Origin: Euborellia annulipes
Taxonomy: Eukaryota; Arthropoda; Insecta; Dermaptera; Anisolabididae
Length of the DNA: 64,000 nucleotides
Assembly: GCA_023213315.1 (NCBI GenBank)
Contig: JAKCPI010031613.1
Span: 1 to 64,000 of the forward strand
Reading direction: 5' to 3'
This document shows, one piece after another, positions 57,940-64,000 of the stretch. The position numbers were made by a program, and so were the translations under genes. Each line of letters opens with the position of its first letter. The stretch's first letter is position 1. A model generated the notes under the pieces. That model made no database searches. It worked only from the letters and a program-made list of their open reading frames with translations, and was not told the origin of the DNA.

Positions 57940-58240
57940 AAAATAAAATAAAAAAAAGATTTTTAAAAAAATGCTTTTATTTAAATTGAACTAAAAAGAG
58001 AGAAATAAGAAAGAAATAATTTAATTGTTCTTGTTAAAATTTTTTAATATTTATGACTTAAAATAAAAGCGTGGGGCGCGAGCCTCGGAATCACTTCGAA
58101 GCACCCCACGCTTTTATTTTAAGTCAAATATTAAAAAATTTTAACAAGAACAATTAAATTATTTCTTTCTTATTTCTCTCTTTTTAGTTCAATTTAAATA
58201 AAAGCATTTTTTTAAAAATCTTTTTTTTTATTTTATCTTT
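57940..58240. repeat. ~300-bp near-perfect palindrome
   Basis: Arms of ~135 bp (57940-58076 and 58104-58240) are almost exact reverse complements, from AAGCATTTTTTTA-type outer text to the GC-rich inner stem GCGTGGGG / CCCCACGC. The loop is 27 nt. It lies directly after the 144-bp satellite. It may be a foldback element; no TSD was evident. Confidence 0.9.
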
Positions 58241-58877
58241 ACTCGCGTTCAAATCTGTTTTTTATTTTGTTTTAATTTAAAGACATAAGTAATTGCTGAA
58301 ATAAATTTTTTTTTTATTAAAATAAACCAAAAGCAGTGGCTATGGCAAAAATATTTATCTTTTCTTACTCAGTCAAATTTTGGCTTCTTTTTTCTTATTT
58401 TTCATAATATTAAATTTTTCTTATTTTTCCATATTCATTTAAATGACAATAATGTTGATTTGTCCAATTATTTGTATTAATTCTATAAGGATCTTATTAA
58501 AAACGGTCAAAACAAATTAGTTTGACATATAAATATATTTCTCAATCTCCGCCAGATGTCAGCTTAATGCAACAAATTTTGCAAAATGACGTAGGTTTTT
58601 GCCATGTTGTCAAACACAATATTCTTAAATTTCATATTAGTTAATCTACTGTTTAAATGTGTTTATGAATAGAAAGTTTACTTAAATACATATTATCGTT
58701 TAACAATTGATTAGTTAAAAAGCTTTTCAAATACTCTTTTATGAATTAGCCGGTTAATATTTAAAGAAAACTTTTCTTACAAGGTTTAGATACAGTCCTG
58801 CTACCTTAAGGCCACAAAAAAAACCCTTTTAGGGCAGATTATTTTAGATTGAAGTTATTTAATGTAGACTTTGATTA
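58241..58877. other. AT-rich DNA, nothing recognised
   Basis: No repeat, exon or RNA supported. Confidence 0.5.
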
Positions 58878-59245
58878 GTCATTACTAGAGCCCGGATTTT
58901 TATGCAGCAAAAACCGCTAAATATGCAGTAAAAGTATTAAAATATGCAGCCAAATATGCAATATATTTATGGCAAAAATATTGAGTAAATGGCTTCAAAT
59001 TAAAGGTAAATCTTGATTTCTACTGATGTAAAACTAATGGTGTTTTATTTTTGGAAGGAAATGATGAAAAAAAAAAAAAATTGGTCTCGCAAGAAAAACT
59101 AAATTTAATTAAAAAAAAAAAAAACAAAAAAAAACAGTAATATCAGTACAGTCAAATGTGTTAATTTATTTAACAAAATAGTTTTGTATAAAATATATAC
59201 TAAATATCGTATAATTAAAATTAACAATGAGGAGAGTAAGGGAGC

Positions 59246-59556
59246 CGGAAGCAATTAAAGAAAAATTATTTCTCTTTTTTCGCTTTATTTAATACAATTG
59301 TCGACGTTTCGGTCGATTTTTCCGGGCTTCATCAAGACAAATGTTATTGACTCGAGCTTAGAGGGGCTCTTGGCAAACATAACATTTGCCCTAATGCTGT
59401 TCGCACCAACAGTTCTGTCAGGAGTTGCCAAGAGCTCCTCTAATCTCGAGTCAACAACAATTGTCCTGATGAAGGCCGGAAAAATTGGCCGAAACGTCGA
59501 CAATTGTATTAAATAAAGCGAAAAAAGCGAATAATTTTTCTTTAATTGCTTTCGGC
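59246..59556. mobile_element. Penelope-like foldback with paired hammerhead motifs
   Basis: Arms of ~95 bp (59246-59340 and 59460-59556) are reverse complements containing AATACAATTGTCGACGTTTC and the TTTATTTAATACAATTG block. Between them is a short centre with two diverged GAGCTTAGAGGGGCTCTTGG-type blocks, again inverted. The right arm carries an intact hammerhead-like motif. The left arm, read on minus, has TTGATGA where CTGATGA is required. Symmetry explains the mirrored short open frames on both strands, which are not genes. Confidence 0.7.
59458..59506 (+). ncRNA. miniature type I hammerhead ribozyme motif
   Basis: Stem I CAATTGTC (59458-59465) pairs perfectly with GACAATTG (59499-59506). 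The core CTGATGA is at 59466-59472; after one extra A, stem II GGCC pairs with GGCC over 9 nt. GAAA at 59491-59494 is followed by CGUC, cleavage expected after C59498. The stem III bases ACGU are self-complementary with no loop, as in the motif at 29424, so only a dimer could form a full three-stem ribozyme. Activity is untested. Confidence 0.75.
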
Positions 59557-59584
59557 TTTCATGAGGAGATCAAGATCATTGCTT

Positions 59585-60865
59585 TTAATTTGCATTGTAA
59601 TTTACAACTAAAAGCATTTCAAAATTAACTTCTTTAAAATTATAGCGTTTATCGCTTAATAAAGTTTTATATTTTGAAAATGATCGTTCCACATCAACAG
59701 ATGTGATAGGGGCATATTTAAATGAACTTAGTGCAATAGGTTCGATTTCCTCCATCACATCAACTTCATCTCCTTGAAGTATTTTATTGATTTTACATAA
59801 ATCCGCTAGTCCAGGATTTTTTTCTAGGATATGTTTTAATTTATTTTTCAACAAATTTCCTTTTTCCCCGGGTATTTGATTTATATGGGTTTTCAAATTA
59901 TCAATTATATTAATATTTTCGCTCAATGCTATCCCACGCCTTTCTAAATCTTCAATAATTTTTAAAAGAAATTTACAATTGGCATAAATGAATGCCAGAT
60001 CTTTGCCAGTATTGGTGGTTTTAAGCAATTCATGTACTTTTTGGACACAGAGAGCATCGTCCACTTCTTCAATTTTAAGAACCACACTCTTCATTCAAGA
60101 AAATTTTCTGCATAGAAAACTGCTGCTGCAAGCCACGTACCCCAGCGAGTTATTACTGGTTGGGGAGGCAACGGTTTTCCAAGCATTAATTCTTTGTAAA
60201 CATCAACCCTTGAAGGGGCCTTTAAAAACATTTTGCTTGTTTATTAATTTATTTATATGAGGAAAAATTTCTCTTATTTTTTCCGCTAGGCGATTGCAGG
60301 CATGAGCGATGCATGTCACATGTATCATTTTAAAGTAAAAAATTTTTAATGATTGTCCGGCCTTTACCATATAGGGGGCTGCATCAGAAATAAATAGCAA
60401 TACTTTATTTTCAATCGACCCTGTTGAAATAAATTTTAGCCCATCATTAATAAATCGACATATAGTCTCATAATTAGTTTTTTCAAGATGTTTTGAACAG
60501 ACCAAAAATGGATTTTTTGGGCCATTTGGGCTTAAAACGCCAACCAATAAATTAGCTACGTAGATACCCCTAGGGTCGGTAGTTTCATCTACAATTAAAT
60601 ATAAATAATTATCAACTAACTCATTTTTAATTTTCTCTATAGTCTTATTATAGCAAATGGGTAGATAATTTTTTCTCAACGTGCTTTCGTCGGGAATTTT
60701 GTTATTTGTGTATTTGGCCAAAAAGTCTTTGAAGGGGGTCTTTTGCAAATTCCAAAGTAGGATTCCAGAAGCCACCATGGCATGACACAAATCTTCAAAA
60801 AATATTGTTTGTTCAGCTATACCACGCATAGAAGTTAAGAGTTGCTGAGTTTTGACATCTTTACG
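59585..60865 (-). pseudogene. hAT transposase, CGGBP1-like group (frameshifted)
   Basis: In minus order: QQLLTSMRGIAEQTIFFEDL; a helical region with FKDFLAKYTNN; YLIVDETTDPRGIYVANLL, containing the first catalytic Asp; LLFISDAAPYMVKAG, with the second; and HVTCIAHACNRLAEKIREIF. A shift near 60210 leads into [19 protein letters not shown] and [19 protein letters not shown] second shift near 60100 precedes KSVVLKIEEVDDALCVQKVH. The dimerisation end is VDVERSFSKYKTLLSDKR followed by a stop at 59585. Length without the N-terminus is ~425 residues. The usual N-terminal BED-type zinc finger is missing; the frame is closed by TAA at 60866, just before simple repeats and a SINE. It would act on the surrounding TIRs, but this copy is inactive. 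Confidence 0.85.
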
Positions 60866-60949
60866 TTACGTTACGCTGGCCAAATGTAAGTCTACAAAAT
60901 AAGGCTCGATTTGTAATTAAAGAAATAAAAACCTAATTAAACGACATAC

Positions 60950-61204
60950 CTGTTTTGGCTTAGCGTGCTAACCATATATACCAAGCGTCGCGGGTTCGGA
61001 CCCCAGGCAGTCCGATGATTTTATTTAAGCCAATTGGATACCAAATGGCTTAAATAAGAATGCCTGGACCCCATATATGTATATTAATCAATAACGGATA
61101 TCGTAAAAAGTTATATGGCCTGAGTTGCCGAAAAGACTGTGTGAATGTGTGTGTGAGTGTGAGTGTGAATGAGAAAAAAGTGTGAATGTTTAAAAAAAAA
61201 AAAA
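60950..61204 (+). mobile_element. tRNA-derived SINE, family S1, full body
   Basis: A good plus-sense reference copy. Head TTAGCGTGCTAACC and GCGGGTTCGGACCCC, body GGCAGTCCGATGATTTTATT with paired TTGGATACCAAATGG, tail domain TTATATGGCCTGAGTTGCCG AAAAGACTG, a TG microsatellite, GAATGAGAAAAAAGTG and poly-A. Confidence 0.85.
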
Positions 61205-61331
61205 TTCTTTTCATAATTAAGAAAAGGCGAGGGTCCGCCGCAGGCGGGCCCGAGCCAGCTGATGGGAGGCCCAGGGGGGCGTAGCCCCCTGGCTAGACGC
61301 GAAGCCCTCCGAAGGCGGGCGACGCGGCTAG
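61205..61331 (+). mobile_element. Helitron 3' terminus
   Basis: Hairpin GCCCTCC GAA GGCGGGC (61304-61320, one mismatch), a 7-nt spacer, then CTAG at 61328-61331 followed by T. This fits a Helitron 3' end inserted at A/T. It shares the GCCCCCTGGCTAG block with the minus copy ending at 52842. Its 5' boundary is not visible. Confidence 0.65.
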
Positions 61332-61454
61332 TATTTCTTAAAAGAGGATATAAAGAATAAAAAATATAGTTATTTATTTTTTACAATGTAATAAAAGGAT
61401 TTAAATTTTTTTTTTGTTAAATTTTTTTTTTTTTGTTTTTAGAAAAAAAAATTA

Positions 61455-62105
61455 AAAAATCTGGTGTGACTGGCGCACAGCACACAACTTTCTCTTACCT
61501 TCGGCAATCGAAAGTTGTGTTCTGTGCTTGTCACACCAGATTTTTTGTGTCGACATGTATTTAGTTTCCGACAGTATGGTACATTCGATTTTCAAGATGT
61601 AAAATTTATAAGTATGGCAAAATATTTATATGTTGTTACCATGGCAACCATTTCTCCTATCTTTTCTATGGAGAACAAGAGTAAAGTGGTCTTCAGAAGA
61701 TTTCAATGACAAAATGAGAATATACATTTGAAAGAGCACCTAAAAAATAATTGATTTTTGAATTTAAAAAAAAATCGTTGGAGCAAATTTTGAGAATCTC
61801 GAAAAAAACTGAAAAATTGCATCAGTAAAGTACTAGTACTTTTTGGCCAATTTTGTTGAAAAGCTTCGTGTCACGTCCCATGGGGGTGCCTAACTTAAAT
61901 ATAAAATTTCAACCTCCTAGCTCTTTTCGTTCTTGAGATATTTTGTTCACAGACAGACAGACCATGTCGCGAAAACCACTTTTTTGGATTCAGGAGACCT
62001 CAAAACGTGAAGATCCATCAAAATCTCGACATCGAATTTTTGACATGAAACCAATACTTTCTCTCTCTATATATTAACATATATATAGAGGTAAGAGAAA
62101 GTAAA
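61455..62105 (+). mobile_element. family B copy nested in hAT
   Basis: Full plus-sense B: 5' hairpin at about 61461-61542, CCATGGCAACC body, short ACAGACAGACAG core, 3' hairpin ending GGTAAGAGAAAGT, flanked by A-runs. Confidence 0.9.
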
Positions 62106-62331
62106 AATTAAAATAAAATGGAACTTTTACTGAAAAAAAATTTAAAATATCCAAAAAGCTTTAAATATGCAACTTTATGCAATATTGACCAAATATGCAA
62201 AAATATGCAATATAGAATTTGAACCCTAGCTCCAAGGGGGCATGATTCGGATAGAAAATTGGTTTTCAGTGATGTACCTATTAGCAAATAGAATATGCAA
62301 ATTGCATAGGAATCCGGGCTCCTGTCATTAC

Positions 62332-62504
62332 CAATATTTTGTTTGCTTTCCTTTGCACTAGGTCACCAGAACACACAAAACAAATTCAATTTTAAGGATT
62401 TCCAACAAAAGAAAAAAAGTATGTCGCAAGTATGGCGATAACTGTCATTTTGCCGAAAATTCCAAGGGAAAAAAATGTTTTGTTTCACCTATAAAACAAA
62501 TAAA
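62332..62504. other. flank between hAT and family B
   Basis: No feature recognised. Confidence 0.4.
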
Positions 62505-63213
62505 AAAATCTGGTGTGACTGGCGCACAGCACACAACTTTCTCTTACCTTCGGTAATCGAAAGTTGTGTACTGTGCTTGTCACACCAGATTTTTTGTGTC
62601 GACATGTATTTAGTTCCTGGCAGTATGGAATATTTGAATTCAGATGTAAAATTTATAAGTATGGGAAAATATTTATATTTTGTTACCATGGCAACCATTT
62701 CTCCTATCTTTCCTATGAAGCACAAGAGTAAAGTGTGCTTCAAACAATTTTGAGGGCAAAACGAGAATATACAGTTGAAAGAGCATCTAAAAAATAATTG
62801 ATTTTTGAATTTTAATCAAAATCGTTAGAGCGAATTTTGAGAAAATCGAAAAAAACTGAAAAAGTACATCAGTAAAGTACTAGTACTCTTTGGCCGATTT
62901 TGATTAAAAGCTTATTTTTCCGGTCCCGGGGGGTGTTTAACTTATATATAAAATTTCAGCCTCATAGCTCAATTCCTTCATGCTTAAAAGTGAACACAGA
63001 CACACACACACACCCACCCACACACACACCCACCCACCCACCCACACACCCACCCACCCACAGACAGACCATGTCGCGAAAACCACTTTTTTGGATTCAG
63101 GGGACCTCAAAACGTGAAGATCCATCAAAATCTCGACATCGAATTTTTGACATGAAACCAATACTTTCTCTCTATATATATATTACATATATACATAGGT
63201 AAGAGAAAGTAAA
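62505..63213 (+). mobile_element. family B copy, full length
   Basis: Plus-sense B with both hairpins and an expanded CACACACCCACCCACC microsatellite at 62999-63066. Highly similar to 43978-44642 and 61455-62105, implying recent activity. Confidence 0.9.
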
Positions 63214-63672
63214 AAGGGCAAGATCACTCAGTCACGAGAGAATTGCGCCCTGAAAATAATAAAGAGAGTGCCCGCTCTATTCTTCGTTAATGGGATCCTG
63301 CTTACTCTATAGGTTAATTAGGGAAAAAACTATTAAATGAGTTCAAAAATCTTCTTATCCTGAATATGCCAAAGGCGTATCCAACTCCTTTTGAAAAGGA
63401 ATACATAATAATTATTACTGTATTTGTTTCTCATACCTATGACGGCAATCTTGAATATAAAAGTGAACATAACCTCCAAAAGACTAACACTAATTCATTC
63501 CTTCTCTTTTCCTTATTCAATAAATCAGTATAAACACATCTCGTTAACAAATTAACAAAAAAAAAAGTATTTTATTCTTTGAAAATTGATTACATATAAT
63601 CAAAAGATAAATTACCATTAATGGGTAGCTAGCTACTAACGAGATAAAAGGATTTAGAGAGAGTGTACTCAC
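63214..63672. other. low-copy intronic DNA
   Basis: No repeat recognised. It lies directly downstream, in gene orientation, of the EGF exon donor and is therefore intronic. Confidence 0.5.
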
Positions 63673-63783
63673 CTATACAGATTCCATTCTCTTGACGGTA
63701 GCCATGTTTGCAAACACATTTAAATGTGCCATTAGTGATGACACACGTTCCATGACACCGGCCTACGCTACACTCGTCGATAT
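63673..63783 (-). CDS. calcium-binding EGF-like domain exon
   Basis: A complete 37-residue EGF module lies between a TATAAACAG acceptor and a GTGAGT donor, both introns phase 1. It opens with DIDEC, the calcium-binding signature, and has six cysteines spaced C-x4-C-x3-C-x8-C-x1-C-x10-C, giving the 1-3, 2-4, 5-6 disulphide pattern. The segment before cysteine 4, CVITNGTFKCVC, has Ile where the Asp/Asn hydroxylation consensus needs D or N, so hydroxylation is unlikely. One cbEGF per phase-1 exon is the organisation of fibrillin, LTBP, fibulin and related secreted matrix proteins or receptors; the exact gene cannot be named from one module. No neighbouring exon was found. Confidence 0.92.
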
Positions 63784-64000
63784 CTGTTTATATAAAACAA
63801 AATGACTTGTTAAAGAGTTGTATATTTAAATATACACTATTGAATATAGGCCTATATATTAGGGTAATTTAGGGCAATTTAAAAAAAGACTTTTTAAATA
63901 AATTTTCGTTTAAGATTAACCTCCCTGTTTTTTGGTTCAGCAGTGGTGTCATCAACAACAATGAGATTCTGGAATGTTTCTTTTGCTTTTAGATAAGATT
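63784..64000. other. intron upstream of the EGF exon
   Basis: AT-rich. A weak TTTTTTGGTTCAG acceptor-like site on the plus strand near 63942 is not backed by a coding frame. Confidence 0.4.

Larger units (their letters stand above)
58886..62323 (-). mobile_element. 3.4-kb hAT transposon with perfect 8-bp TSD
   Basis: Ends TAGAGCCCGGATTTTTATGC and, complemented, AGGAGCCCGGATTCCTATGC. They are flanked by perfect GTCATTAC at 58878-58885 and 62324-62331. Both subterminal zones repeat AATATGCA, the likely transposase-binding motif. The interior encodes a hAT transposase on the minus strand. Later insertions are a hammerhead foldback (59246-59556), an S1 SINE (60950-61204), a Helitron end (61205-61331) and a family B copy (61455-62105). 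Confidence 0.92.

Noticed and set aside
59285..59516. Mirrored 72-codon open frames on both strands
   Set aside because: They are the two arms of an inverted repeat read in opposite directions.

Overview
This is eukaryotic nuclear DNA from an invertebrate, most likely an arthropod. That inference rests on split genes with GT..AG introns, AT-rich DNA full of microsatellites, tRNA-derived SINEs, a Harbinger transposon carrying a MADF-BESS partner gene, a CGGBP1-like hAT, a THAP-bearing transposase relic, a mariner relic and an RNase-H-bearing LINE. No bacterial operon, rRNA or functional tRNA gene was seen. Nearly all the recognisable sequence is transposable elements. Only two stretches look like host coding exons: an acidic exon at 4457-4603 (+) and a complete calcium-binding EGF-like exon at 63673-63783 (-). 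Both are bounded by phase-1 introns. The rest is intronic or intergenic.

Layout. 0-5.8 kb: a GC-rich patch, a hAT MITE with perfect 8-bp target-site duplication (TSD), microsatellites and the acidic exon. 5.8-8.4 kb: copy 1 of repeat family A, which has a palindromic head, an array of ~99-bp tandem repeats and a 3' hairpin, and resembles non-autonomous Helitron/Helentron elements. 8.4-24 kb: SINEs, a foldback at 11.6 kb, many copies of repeat family B (hairpins at both ends), and a 3.4-kb long-inverted-repeat hAT-like element inserted into a B copy. 24.5-26 kb and 28.9-38.6 kb: two copies of a low-copy unit. The second is split by ~9 kb of nested insertions: a Penelope-like foldback with a miniature hammerhead ribozyme motif, an 8.4-kb hAT shell, and three family A copies with B copies inside or beside them. 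39-45 kb: family B copies, a GCATGC-rich unclassified segment and a mariner remnant.

45.6-50.8 kb holds a Harbinger element with ~90-bp terminal inverted repeats. Its transposase (+) and MADF-BESS gene (-) are interlocked: each has an exon inside an intron of the other. A 5'-truncated LINE sits in the shared intron. Both genes carry single-base frameshifts. 51-58 kb: a THAP/ISL2EU-like transposase relic, a Helitron 3' end, two hAT MITEs with TSDs, a 144-bp satellite and a 300-bp palindrome. 58.9-62.3 kb: a hAT element with a perfect 8-bp TSD that encodes a frameshifted CGGBP1-like transposase and contains a second hammerhead-bearing foldback, a SINE, a Helitron end and a B copy. The window ends with the EGF exon.

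The observations most worth following are the hammerhead-like motifs with self-complementary ACGU stem III, the interlocked Harbinger genes, the datable nest of insertions, and a 3' domain shared by SINEs with different tRNA heads. All calls come from reading the sequence by eye. No database search, folding program or alignment was run, and approximate boundaries are described as such.
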